A stretch of 64,000 nt of DNA, taken from the NCBI GenBank assembly GCA_037349315.1, contig JBAIAC010000010.1:29738001-29802000 (forward strand), in the 5' to 3' direction. This document shows, one piece after another, positions 42,125 to 55,800 of this stretch; within the stretch, counting starts at the first letter, position 1, and each line of letters opens with the position of its first letter. Source of the DNA: Chelydra serpentina (Eukaryota > Chordata > Testudines > Chelydridae). The notes under the pieces are model-generated. The model was not told the DNA's origin and did no database searches. It saw only the letters and a list, made by a program, of their open reading frames with translations. Both the position numbers and the translations under genes were made by a program.

Positions 42125-42235
42125 AAATTCCTGTGATTTTTGAGACTCAAGGTGGGTGAGGTAATATCTCTTATTGGACCAACTTCTGCTGCTGAGAGAG
42201 AAAAGCTTTCGAACAACACAGAGCTCTTCTTCAGG
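42125..42235. repeat. Dispersed repeat fragment (unassigned family)
   Basis: The strings GGTGGGTGAGGTAATATC and GCTTTCGAACAACACAGAGC are shared with a copy near 46,165-46,230. Family name not known to me. Confidence 0.5.
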
Positions 42236-43128
42236 TGAGTTTTGCCAAATCATCTCTTCTGAAAACTCTCCTGCACCTGCCAGGAACTTCCCTCTCTCCC
42301 TCAGAGTTTTGGCCATTGTAATATTGCTTAAATATAAGCATTGTGCTATGAAACTTTGAAATCATGCAATTTTGCTCCTTGATGTACTACTATGCACTAG
42401 TCTAGTGCTAAGCACATTGCAGAAACTCCTCCATTTCTATCAGCAATGCTCTGAAACACTGCCACTTTGTGGTAATTTAATATTATGTTAGAGCATATTT
42501 CCTGAATTCGGTTGTGCTCAAATAAAAATTCAGAAATAAATGATAACTTGGCACTAGGGCTGGCTCTAATTGTGCATATTTTTTGTGAAAAATGTACTGA
42601 AGTTTAATTTTTTTTTACAATTCAAACAGCTCTAGTGAGCACAATAAAGCACTTTTCCAGACATTTATTCAGGTGTTCACGGTCTATATCATGCCTCCAT
42701 AGTTGTAGTTTACAGGGGGAGGGGAGCTATCAAGCTGGGTTAATCAGAACTGGAGAGAATTCACAAGCTGAGTGAGATTTTAAATGCCTCTTTGAAACAC
42801 AATGCAAAGTGGGAGATTCTTTAACAAGGGTCTAAATTAAATACCGCTCCAAAATCCAGCAGTCTCTTCCCAAATGAGACTCTACAGAACTCATAGTTCC
42901 AGGGAGAAAGGTGGGCAGGCCTACAGTTTAATTTTCCTTAAGTGACAATGTTTATAAATACCGGGAGGTACATTTCCTTTGTTCTTCGGGACTTTTCATA
43001 AGGCACCGCTCAATCTCTATGCACCCACTGCACTAGTGACCATACTATATGTAACAGTAGGTTTGTCTCAGACCAACTGCACTTGGAATAGGGCAACAAA
43101 GTCCTAGCCCTGGATGGTGCCGGGACTA

Positions 43129-43241
43129 GGGTGACCAGACAGCAAGTGTGAAAAATCGGGCCGGGGGGTAATAGGAGCCTATATAAGAAAAAGACACAAA
43201 AATCGGGACTGTCCCTATAAAATCGGGACATCTGGTCACAC
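43129..43241. mobile_element. MITE with TA duplication (copy 2)
   Basis: Same family as 22010-22128, inverted: GGGTGACCAGAC at the left, CTGGTCACAC at the right, flanked by TA. Lies about 445 bp upstream of the FUCA2 start codon. Confidence 0.72.
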
Positions 43242-43601
43242 TAGCCGGGATGCTCAAATTCCATCGATTTATTATATAGCAATTGAGGGCGAACAGCACC
43301 AGGTCGAGTCGTTAAATCAGTGAGTGTGTGCACTACACATTTCACACTGCCCACTCATCCTGGGTTCCCTAAGAGACACTAATGTAGGGCCTGGTCTCAG
43401 CTTCCCTCCAACCCCCCTTTCCTTGCCCAGCAAGCCTGAAAAAAAAATCAGACTCCAAGAAATTATTCTCGTAAAGTCCTTGTCCTTCAGTGCCCCGCCC
43501 TTGCTGAACACTGCACTAAACTACATCCAGCAGCCTGGGTGGGTGTAATAAGCAGGAGCAGGAAGCAGCCCTGCCGGCCGCGGGCTGTCATCTGACTGCT
43601 C

Positions 43602-43609
43602 TCACGTGA
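43602..43609. promoter_or_regulatory. CLEAR/E-box-like site in FUCA2 promoter
   Basis: TCACGTGA, a palindromic E-box equal to the core of the CLEAR element (GTCACGTGAC) bound by TFEB/TFE3, 84 bp upstream of the start codon. The outer bases differ from the CLEAR consensus, so binding is inferred. Confidence 0.5.
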
Positions 43610-43685
43610 GACATTAAACACACCACTCCCAGCCAACGACTGCTGCTCTCTCAAGTCGCAGGCTGCATCCTCCCTGTTGCCAGCT

Positions 43686-43864
43686 ATGCTGCTGCTGCTG
43701 CTCTGTCTGCTCCTTTCCCCGCAGGGATGCAGCACGCGCTATGATCCTACCTGGGAGTCTCTGGATTCCAGACCACTTCCAACCTGGTTTGATGAAGTCA
43801 AGTTTGGCATCTTCATCCACTGGGGCGTGTTCTCCGTGCCCAGCTTCGGCAGTGAGTGGTTCTG
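43686..43864 (+). CDS. FUCA2: FUCA2 exon 1
   Basis: Signal peptide plus the first catalytic-domain strands ([14 protein letters not shown]). Donor TG|GTGAGG leaves a TGG codon split after its second base. Confidence 0.95.
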
Positions 43865-46800
43865 GTGAGGCTTCCGTGCGTTTGACTCTCAGTTCCTCAC
43901 TTCCTCCTTTATGCCTCTTTAACCTCCCTTTGCTCTTTCTGTCGATAGAGCTGCCTGTTCTTTCTTCCTTCCCTAATGAAGCTGCATGCACCCTGTAGTA
44001 AACAACCTTTCGCTCTCCATTCCCTCCCTCCCCCAGTCTATGTGGTAATTATTCCCTTGTCTCTTAGCAGTAAAATCTGGCCCCAAATAGTCTGAACACC
44101 ACTCCCTAATTCTGGGAGTGTTTTCAACCCAAATCTAGATGTGGATCCCCATGATATAAGTGAATTGAACCAAAACCTCACATCTGAGCACCCTTGAACG
44201 TGGGGAGTGTTTAAAATGTAACCCCACAAATAAATTTTGCAAGTTGCTCCTGTGTTTATAGTGGGCTGGCCAAAAACCACAAATCAGAGCAATTGTGGAG
44301 TTTTGGGGGTATCCATAATCCAGGTCTGAAGTTTGAGCCCATATTTAGTGAACTAATGAAATTGGATTTTTTTAATGTTATGTTAGTGGTTGTGATTTTT
44401 AAAGTCCTTTCCACAAAAAAGAGAAAACTCAGGTCCTGCAAACACTTACAGATGAGTAAACTTTTTGATACATGTGAGTGTTCACAGAATCAGTCCCTTT
44501 ATCTGGTAAACTGATTTACCATTTCTATGCCATAGTCTGCCACAGACTTCCTGTGTCATCGTAAGCAAGTCACAAATCTATTCTGCTATTTGTAAAATTG
44601 AGGTTATAATATTTCTGTCACAGAGATATTATAAGGCTTAATTAAATACTTTTAGTAAAGGTATATACATGCAAAACATGATTTTCTGAAGGCAGAATTT
44701 TGCCAACACATAGTAGAGCTGCAGGGGATGGGTTTAAACAGCTCTTTAATGTGGGCTGCACTTTACTACTTAATTTTTCTGGACAAAGAATAAAGATGAT
44801 TGACTGCCTTTGATACCAAGTACAGTTTAATAGAATATTCTTGGTACAGCGTAAAATATTCTTGGCTGAAATGTCATCTCTAGTTTGAGAGTGTTAATCC
44901 TGTCTATTCTATTAACTCCTGAAAGTACTCATGCATCTGATATAGAGCAAAAGGGCTCTACCTCAATTCTAAATGTACCAAATGTACCAAAAATAGATAC
45001 AGATCCTTCCAAAAGAAAGGTTATGGGTGAAATGTTATTGCAAATATCACTTTCCTTCCTAGTATATTAACAAAATAGATCCAGCCACTGGCAAAATGAT
45101 CCTCCTATTGTGTAATATTTCCAAATCGTCACTTACACTTTCAATGCCAGTTGTCCTCAAACTTTTCTATGTGGGTTGTTTTTTTTATGGGCTGGGTACT
45201 CTGTGCAGTCATTTGGAAAACAATGGAGTTGTACAGGCTGTAAACGAGGGCAGAATTTCCCCCTAAAATAGAAATGATCATCTTCTCTCCTCAATCCTGA
45301 CTGCAGACCTTCCTATGATAACTACAGTGCTTGATTACACAAAAAGGAAATGTTAAGGTAGTACAAGAGTAAAATAAACTCACTTTAATGCAATGGCTGC
45401 TTGGTTATGTCCCCTCATTTTGTATTTGAGCTGTTATTTATTAGCTATGTACCAGATTTTGCTCTTACATAGGTGTAAATGTGGAATGACTATTGACTGT
45501 AAGTAACATTTACACTTGTGGTTTACCCTCATTTACCCTGTCATTACAGCCTTCTATTTGTTGGTACCAACTTTCTTCCTTGCCCTGCAGCTGCTCCCAC
45601 TTCTCTGATCTCAGCAGATCACTTTTCAGTTTGTTTCTTTTGGAATTTCAGTTCTGTCAATTTTAATGTCATTAGCGACCTGTGCATGGCAAAGGAGAAG
45701 AGAGGGGAAGGTGGAGTCAGTTTCCTTTATTTTTCTGCAGGAAGATTTCTGGGCCTTTTCGTCGAGATTTTTCCCCACAAGGGGCCGGGTTCTCTTCTCA
45801 CTTATGTCCATGTTAATTTGGGGTGACTTTATCGCTATCAGCAAAGTTACTCTGGATTTACGTGAGTATTGCTGAGATCAGACTCTGATCCTCAATTTGG
45901 GATTTAAACACATTTTTAAAAAATTCAGTTTATTTTCCTCCCCAATTTTGAATGATCAATGTGTGTCTAAGCTTACCAGCGGGTCTTTGCTGCTCTGCCT
46001 CACTCTCTGAAACCTAATGACTGTAACCCCACAAACCCTTACTACTGGCCATAGCATTTCTCTGGTGACAGACCCACGCTATCCCTACTATGCCCGTAGA
46101 CAGTAGAATTGTTTATGTAGTAAGCAGTATTGTTGTAGCCATGTCGGTCCCAGGATAGTAGAGACAAGGTGCATGAGGTAATATATTTTATTGGCCTAAC
46201 TGATGTTGGCTAAAGAGACAAGATTAAGAGCTACACAGCGCTTGTTTCTTTGACCAACAGAAGTTGGTTCAGTAACAGATATGATTTCACCCACCTTTTT
46301 TCCTCAATGTGGAAAACACTAATCCACAGTGCTGATGCTGGACATTTTGCTGCCCTAGTAATTCCCTCCTGTAATTGGGCTGGCATCCACCTCTCTGGCT
46401 GATACGTGCCTGCAATCCCTCAGCTTTGAACGGGGAAGCACCCCCCTGGCTGACAGTTCTTTTGGCAGGTCTTCAGTGACTCAGCCCTCCAGCCGAGTCA
46501 CACATGCTGTCCCCCCTTCTGGGGTATACAGTCTCTAGTTCTTGCTCATGGCCCTAGTGTGGGGCCATAGCACAAGGGCATCCTTCCCCGAGGCACTACC
46601 TTCTTTAACAGCCCAAGAGGGGTCCATCTCAATACCCTCAGTTGGTGTCCTTTCGGCAGCCCTTGACTGGGCTCAGTCTTCAAGCAGACCAGCAGGGTCC
46701 ATCATGGTACCCTCACCTGGTCTGGTGAACTTCTGGGCTTGGTCCCCTGTGCTTAGCCTGCCCTCACTGATCTGTCCGCAGTCCTGCTGCTCTTCCAACC

Positions 46801-49732
46801 AGCCAGGCATCCACTTCTCCCTCTGCAAACTCCAGGCAGCAACTGACTGCCCTTCTGCCCCCGGATTGGTCGCTCCAGGAGCCCCTCTGATTAGCAGTTC
46901 CCCTAAAACCACTCTAGGCTGCTGGGAGGACTTCTCCTCTGCTCTTTTCTGGGGCGGGGTATGGCAGGGCCGTGAGGCTTCTAAACCTAGTCCACCCGGT
47001 CATACCTCCTTATACCTCATACCTGTGCTGGTGTGGGGGGACAGCCACGCTGGAGACGTGCTTCTATCTATGTGGCAATTTTTGGCTGCTGCTGATCTGG
47101 GGTAGAGGCCATCCGTAAAGGAGCAAAACTCCCTAAAAGCTGTGCTTAGGGTGGGGGTAGATGGAGCAGTGAGATGGCTGTCATCCCAAGGAGCTACTGC
47201 AAAGTGAGGGTGCCCTTAAAGAGGCACAAGCAAAAAAGCTGTGCTGTGCTGATATGGTTGCTCTTACTCTTCTACAGGGAAGCACATTTAAAGATGTCCA
47301 TAGATGTGCTGGCCCAGACCAGGGGTGTTCCTACAAAACTGGCACCCAACATAGCTGCCTATATCCAACACCAGCCCTGTATGCCCGGTAGTAAGTTTTC
47401 AGCATTTGCCCCCTAAATAAGAGTATCTTTATTTTCCCCACTCCCATCAAATTGTAGCTGGTGTACAGGAAACACTGGGAGTCCCTCAAATAAAGTCCTA
47501 GAGGAAGGTAGACCAGGGTGCCTCCAAATATCAAAGCTATTATTGCCTAAAGCAGTTTTATTTTATTTCCAGTGTCCTTTCACAGTATGTCTGTGTCAGT
47601 GTGCACCGCCCTTTAGAATGGCAAAACAAGAATTGATTATTTTAACTGTATATATTTTTAAAATGTCATTGGATATTTTTATTGTGTATTTGGAAGGTGG
47701 TACTGGCAGAAGGAAAAGAGACCATCCTATGTAGAATTTATGGAGACAAATTACCCTCCTGGCTTCAGTTATGAAGATTTTGGCCCTTTGTTTACAGCCG
47801 AGTTTTTTGATGCCAACCAGTGGGCAGCTATTCTGAAGGCTTCTGGTGCAAAATATGTTGTCTTGACTTCAAAACATCATGAAGGTAAATAGAACGTGTG
47901 CAAATGCTTGATTGTTGCAGTTCATGGTTCATTTCTTCTAGCAGAACAAAAACCCAGGTGAAGCTATCTTGTTCAGCTGGCTAGATGCTAAAAACCTGGC
48001 AAGAATAAAAGTGGCATTTGTTAGCCCATATCCCCTATAAAAAGGCTGGAACATTGATAGAAGGAAGAATTTGTTATCACATTATTCCTCCTGTTATAGG
48101 TTGCAATGACTGTAGTTAAGAGTGCTGCAGAGCTTCCTACTACAGCCACAGAAGTTGTTAATGTCTGACTGTTGCGTAATTTAGCTCTAGGCTTTTTATT
48201 GCTTAATGAACCACAAGAGTAAATTGTGTTCTGTTTCATATAGAACATTACTGTGTGAAGAGTTTGTTAGCTCTGTACATTTCTTTGTTAGCTATGTACA
48301 ATATGCTCTTGGGAGTCGGTTGCAGATTTTGAAATATGCACCATTATATTTCAACATTAGTAGCCTGATTTCTATTATTACTGCTGCAGCTAGAAGCCCA
48401 AATCAAGATCAGGTCTCCGTGGTACTAGGTGCTAGACATACCCATAGTAAGAGACAACCCCTATCCCAAAAAGTTTACAGTCTAAATGGACAAGTTAGAC
48501 AAAGGCAGTATTATCATCACCATTTTACCACCCTTTGTCATCAACATTTATCATCACCATTTGGAAGACTGTGACACAGAGATTTAAGTGACTTTCCCAG
48601 GGTCACACAGGAAGTCTGTGGCAAAGCAGGGAACCAATCCAGACTGCCTGAGCTTTGGTCCTGTGCGATCACCACAAGACTGTACTTTCGCCCTTTGTTC
48701 TCTTTTCATCTTCCTCCTTTTGATAAATTCTATCAAGCTTCGCAGTACCACATCTTGGCAGGTCCACAAAGGTAGCAATTAGTATCGGAATGTCAGCTAC
48801 TCTCTGGCCCCAAACCTAAGACTGTAAGCAGCTTGGTAGGCTTGCACCAGTTCTTAGGAGAAGAAAAATCTCACAGTGATATTATCAAAGCAATGGCCTG
48901 CTGTTCCACTCCATCAGGTCTGTTGAACACAGTCATTAGTCCGGGACTTGTTTTTAAGAGCGAGGCAGGGTGTGGGCACAGGACTGGCAACCAGTAAACT
49001 CAGCTCTGACACAGCGGCTGAAGCCCTGGGCCCACGGAAGTTAAGAGCGAAACTCCCATTCACAGCAACCTGGATTTCAGGCAGCTTCTTTTGTGGCCTT
49101 GAGCAAGTACATTAACCTGTTTGTCTCACTAAAATGGGGATAATGATATTGACCCAGTTCCCAGAAGTGCTGTGAAGATTTGTTAGATAATGTTCGTAAA
49201 GCTCTTTGAAGATGAAAGTCTAGCCTTTCTGGCCTTGGTCTACTCTGGTTTAGACTTAGCTGAAATGCAGCAGTATTGAACATGCCTACACTGGGCTGCT
49301 GTGTTATAAATCCAGATACCTGAAAAATTAAAGCCACTGGTACTTAATGTTAGGTTTAGCTTTTTAAAGGCTACTCTGGGTTTTCCCTCTGCCCAGATAA
49401 ATGTATCGAGTGCTTGATTAAGCTTTTTAATATGTCAGGGAGCATTTCATAAGGTATAACAACCAAGAGAGCTGAAGAGTCTTTGAATGCAAATGATAGA
49501 GGGAAGAGTTTTTAAGTCACTGAATGTGTCAAATATTTTCCTATTCTTGGATGTATATTGAGATGATATATTTGATGCATCCAAGCAATCATCAAGATGC
49601 CCCAAAAAAGTGATAATGTTTATACCCTATTTACAGGGAAAATTTGTGTGGAATGAATACTTCATATGAGGAAAGAATAATTGTCTGCTTAGTACAGAAA
49701 CTGAGAGTTATGTGTTATTTGTAGATATGGTT

Positions 49733-49802
<70 letters not shown>

Positions 49803-52800
49803 ATTTTTAAGCAACATCTTGATATTGGATTCTTCTAAAGGAAGGAATATTATGGTGATATATAACTAGAGATTACAGTGATAGGGCAAGCAGAAGTGGG
49901 GAGAGCCTAGTTCCTCTTTCTGGGGAGCTGCAATCAGTATGTGTTTGACTGATAGCATAGCATATATAAGAATATGCTTACAGTGCTTTTTATTCTCTTT
50001 TTATCCTTCAACTTTCTCTTTCTAGGTTTTACTTTGTGGGGGTCCAAATACTCTTGGAACTGGAATGCTGTCAACGTAGGACCAAAACGGGACATTGTGG
50101 CTGAACTAGCAACATCTATTAGAAACAGGACTGATTTGCACTTTGGGCTGTATCACTCTCTCTTTGAATGGTTCAATCCTCTCTTCCTTTATGATGCCTC
50201 CAATGTATTCAAGACAAGACAGTTTCCAACTGCCAAATCATTGCCTGAACTCTATGAGATTGTGACGAAATACCAACCAGAGATCCTCTGGTCTGATGGG
50301 AATGGTAACGCACCAGATACTTACTGGAACAGCACTGGGTTTTTAGCCTGGCTATACAATGACAGGTATCTTGTTTTTATCATATATTTAGCCCTTAAAT
50401 TGGAACTTTGGCCAGTCTATAGCTTCTGTTTCATTTTCCATATATTGTGTGGGATCCATTGTTTCACCTAATGGGCACTTAAAAATGTTATCTCCCACTT
50501 AATTTCCCTGCAATATAAGGGATCAAGTCAGGGAAGGTTCCCTTTAACAACCAAATTATTAGACATGGCTGAAAAATTGTGAACATTTTTCATGAAAAAT
50601 GTCAGGCAGGTCCACAAGTTGTTCCATTAACATGGTCTGGCTATCTATTTTTATTCTCCTGTAAGTAACAGTCATCTCCCATGATGGCACGTAGGGTGGT
50701 TTTGTTAAGAATATGATCAGGACACTTCACAGACCGTGCCTTTGACACTGCACATAAGGCACAGTGTATATTCAAGGATCTGTACTTCAATCTATTTCCA
50801 TGGCAGGCAGTCGGAGGCGTGCCTGAGTAAGGAGTGCAGAAGCGGGTCCATTCTCTACGCTCATTCTGTGTAAGATCTCAGAGATAGAAATCACAGTCCA
50901 GATTTCTTACCTATTTGCATTATGTAAAGAGGAAAATTAGGAATACAAAGTCATCTCGAATGTGAATTTCTGGGGGAAAGAGATGACATTTAGTCTAAAT
51001 AATTAAAAATCATACCCATTTGTTTAAAATTTCTGTAATTTCAGCCCAGTTCGGGATACAGTTGTAACAAATGATCGTTGGGGAGTTGGCAGCATTTGTA
51101 AACATGGTGGATACTACACCTGCAGTGACCGCTATAACCCAGGACACCTTTTGCCTCATAAGTGGGAGAACTGTATGACCATAGACAAAAGGTCATGGGG
51201 TTATAGGAGGAATACGCAGCTAAGTGATTACCTCACGATTGAAGAACTGGTAAAGGTACAGTAAGACAGAGATATGGTATATAACATCTGGCCATTACTT
51301 CTGATTATTATAGTTCACCAATGTAACGGTAAGAAATAACTTATGTGACCTCTTGATGATCATTTCCTTTGATTATATTATCAAACTAAGTTCAGTAATG
51401 GCTCTACCTTAACTGTGCAAATCCTATGGTTTTATTCTCCTCTCTCTTACACCAGTTTGACTTCCGTGGAATTACTTGTGATTTACACATGTGTAAGCAA
51501 GATGAGGATCAGGCCCATAAATTCCACTCAGTTACTTTTATTGCAAATGAAAGAGGCAAGGACTTCCTTTTCTTTCTGTCTTTAAGGTTCTCTCTGCTGC
51601 TACTCTGTGGTGACAAATATGAAGTAATAATAAGCCATGGATATTTAGTATTCTTCCAAGTATTTTATGCAAATTACACACTTTAAGTATTTGTGGCATT
51701 TAAATACAAAAGAGTGATTATTGTTTCTGTAGTTTTCTACTCATATCTCCCAGAATATTCTGCCAGCAACACTCCGGAAACCAATCCTGTTGCCAGTGAA
51801 GTCAATGACAAACCACGCATTAAATTCCATAGAAGTAGATGGGCTTTATGTCTGCTGAATCCCTGTTTACACAGAATATAGCTAATCGTTTCCAAAACAG
51901 AGTCTACATTCACGCAACGCAAAGAGTGATACTCTACATTAAATGTTGCTATTTCATAAATACAAAAGGATAAAAGTTTTCCGAAGACATGATAGAAATA
52001 TGAATGTGTCTTACAGATTGGTGGAAATAGCAATCCAAGTCTGAACTGACTACATCTGACCCAGATTTGAAGGCTGGTCCATGTGGAGGAATTTGGGTTT
52101 GCCTGTCCCTCTTCATTCAGGGGTGTGGTAAACCCAGGACAAACAGCTACAGGGGGAGGGGGTGTAGTAATTAGTCGTAGGGAGTTAAAAGGCCTCTCCC
52201 TATCCACTGAGGAGATAATAACCACGGGGAAATAAGGTTCAGCTGGGAAAGGGGTTACTAGGGAGCTAATTAGATCCAGCTGGCTGCAACTGCTTGAGAC
52301 CTTTTTAAACCCTCCCCTGCGTGACTGGGGGGGAAGGAAAACAAACACAAAGGACTGACCGGGGGGAAGAAGGTATAGCCAGACTCTGTGCTACTTTTTT
52401 TTTTTTTTCCAGTTTTTAATCGAGCCTTTATTAAAAGCAAAGTTATAAAAAGAGGTTAGGGGTGAAGAGCCCCTAGCAGCAGCTCCATGTGAGTTAGCAG
52501 ACAGTGCAAATCACTGGTTAGTAAGAGTCATCCCTGCAGAGATGCTGCGTGCGGCTGGGGTTTGCACCTGCACAGAGGAAGTATTCTCCCAGCTGTAGAG
52601 TTGCTGGCCCCCGCTGGGCTAAAGAGACACCAGTGCTCATGGAAGACAAGTGGCAGGGCCAGTCCCCTCTCTTCACCCTCCATTGGATCTGGATGGCAGA
52701 TGCAGGTCGCAGGAACACTCTGGTCATGACTGAGCAGGAGAAAAGCAGAGGGATGCAGCAGCATTCTATCTGGACAGGCACTCAAGGGTTAACAGGCAGC

Positions 52801-55800
52801 AGCTGACACCAGCCCCATTGCATTAGAGAGAGAGAGAGAGAGAGAGAGAGATATCTCTTTGTGATGCTCGTTTCAAGCGGACAAAAACCTCCAGAGCTTG
52901 CCTTGCCCAAGCCCGTGTCTCTAAGGCTAAAAAGGACTGAGTCTGCTGAGGAGAAGAAGGTACTTTGCCACAGGGGACACTTTTCTCATTTCACCATCAA
53001 CATCAACTTATGAGTTTGACAACAGACGGTGCTGAGAACAGATTGCTGACTCATCCAAAGAACCCAAATACACTTCGGCCTCCAACCTTCATTGCCCTCC
53101 AGAGTTTAAAGGGTACTCCCAAACTCTTGTCTTGAACACATTTATAGACAAGCCCTCAGATCAACTAGAAACTTTAATCTCTGAGGAGTAGTCACAACAC
53201 AGTGAAATTTGCATTTGTTGTAACACTCAATTATTTTGTGGGTGTGTAGTTTGATATTATCACATAACCCAAATCTAGCTTTCGTTTGATGACTGTACTT
53301 AGCTGTTAACTCTAATCCAATTGTTAGACTGCAAACAGGCTAACAGCTGAGTTAAATTTGTATCTTAGGTGTAGGTCTGACAATTTTTTTAATAAGTTAG
53401 ACTGCAAGATGGAACTAACCTTTAGTATAATGCAAGCTATCAGTGCCCACTAGTTAAAAAAATCCGTGGGTATAGATATAAAAATATGAAGGTAGCCTTT
53501 TCTGAGGCGTGAAAGAAAATCCAAGGTAAACCATAGTAAGAGCTATCAGTACTTGCCAAGTAGAAGGAAGTGAGATGTAGCCCTCAGCAGTCAGCTACAA
53601 AATAGCAACTTTACGGTTGTAGCTGTTTCCCTCTTCCAAATGTAAAGGGCCAGTTGCCCGAAAAGCATGCTAGGAAAGGTTCCAATAGAAGTGTGACCAC
53701 AGACTAGGGATTTCAGTGACAATTAGTTAATCACAAAGGAACTAGTTCCTACGAAATGGGTTGAATTTCTGCTGGCTAATTCTAACTTCTCCCACAGGTA
53801 ATCCTGTAAAATTTGCGATAATAAAATTGATGTTTCCATCCTACCAGTTTGAGACTTCCAAATGAACCTACAAAGTCATTTAATTGGTGTATTAACAACT
53901 AAGTCCTTCTACGGGTTAAGTAATTTGATGTACAGTATGTCAAACAAAAACATTATGTCCAAGAAAGAAACATTCATACAGCTGTATGTATATATTGTAC
54001 CTCATATACCCAATTTGGAGGAGATCCTGTAGCTTTTAAACACTTCTAATGCCTGCTGAAGTCAATGAGAATTTTACCTAATACAACAGTAGGGAATTAT
54101 TTCAGAGTGCATGGGCTCCAGGTGTTCATCAGGCTCTGGTGTGAGAGGAAATGCAAAAGGCTTTAGTATATTTGGTTGTTTCAGGAATGACTTCCTTGTT
54201 ACTTCGCATCCCCGTTTTTTTTTTTCTTCAGGTGGTTTATTTTCCCCAATGCAATTCAAACTTATACTTACATTTTAAAATTAAAATACTTTGTTCATGA
54301 AAGTTGGACATGCAGATAATTGTGATTTAAAACAAATTCGTAAGGTAAGGTAGGATCCTGATCCTGCTACTGGTTCTTTGCAGGTGGACCCCTGCACCTG
54401 CATGGAGCCTCATTAAGTTCAATGGGGCTTTGTGCAAACACAGGCGGTCCACTCACCTGAAATCAGTTGCAGGAAGGAGGTGTAAGCTCTCTCCTAATAG
54501 TTTAGGTGCTGCAGTTTACTTTAAACTCCTGTATTATATACAAGATAGTTCTGAAAAGAAATGAAAAATATTTAGCTGCAGAAACCAAATATATTTGTTT
54601 AAATTCATGTTATTCTGCAGTACAAGTGGTCTTTTTAGTGTAATAGTTACGCACTCTCAGAAGTAAGATTGTGTGCGTGTGTATATATATATATCTATAT
54701 ATATCAGGGGCTCTTCACAGTATCCAACTATAATCCCAGACTCTGACCACCATTTCAGAATAGCTGGATGTTTACAATATAAAAGGACTGATATCAGTAA
54801 TCATTAGGGTTCAGAATCAACCCCCCAGTTAAACAAATGGGGAGCAGATAACTCATAATGCAGACAGACTGAAAAAATGCAGTTAGTCAGGCATCACAGA
54901 GTGAGATCACATTTGGAAGGTTTTCTTGAGCCATAAGAGCTAAAAATGTAACATTTTTAATGGAAGTTTAAATTTTGTAGAAACTATTGGAACCACTAAC
55001 GTACTACTTTGCATATTGCAATGTCAAATACTGATTCAGCCCTTTCAACCCATATGTCTGGAGCAGGGTACTATGTTTTGGTAAGAACACCAAATAATGC
55101 CTTCATTGCCATAATCTTAACATTCTGACTTTTCTAAATGTTTCAGCAACTCGTAGAAACAGTATCATGTGGGGGAAATCTCCTTATGAACATTGGGCCC
55201 ACCCATGATGGTCGCATTGATGTTATATTTCAAGAACGCCTAAGGCAGATGGGTGTTTGGCTGAGCGTCAATGGAGAAGCCATTTATGGAACTAAACCAT
55301 GGAGAACTCAGAATGACAGTGTCACACCAGGAGTGTGGTAAGACTAGTGAAACAATATACAGAAAATATAACTATTGAGAGCCTTTTGTGAAATTGTCCA
55401 ATTTCTAGTGGACAAGTGTTTACAATAAAGAAATTACTACCTTAATTTGTATGCTAGTTGGCTGTCTCAGAAAAGAACCCTTTCAGCAAACCGAGGTAGG
55501 TGCCTAAAGAAAGAATATATACACTGGACATTAGTGAAGTTGGTACATCCTAATGATTAGGGGGAAAAAACTGGGAGACGAGTGCATGCTTCCAATGCAG
55601 ACTGAAACAAAGACTTGATGTGTATCTTTGGCTTATTTATGCCTCTGAAAAACTAAAGCAGGACCTAGGAATTGCTGTAGAATATTGATCGATACAATAT
55701 AAAACTGCTTATAAGAAATAAGTCAATATCACTATCATGAGAAAGACAGAAATGTTAAGGCACTTTTTAAAAATTGGCCACTTTTTAAAGGACCCTTAGA

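Noticed and set aside
46542..47105. 187-codon frame in FUCA2 intron 1
   Set aside because: No recognisable domain, GC-rich repeat-like context, no splice logic. Kept only as a repeat-like stretch.
51737..52348. 203-codon frame on the - strand in FUCA2 intron 4
   Set aside because: Crosses an LTR-like repeat, no domain, no conserved splice sites.
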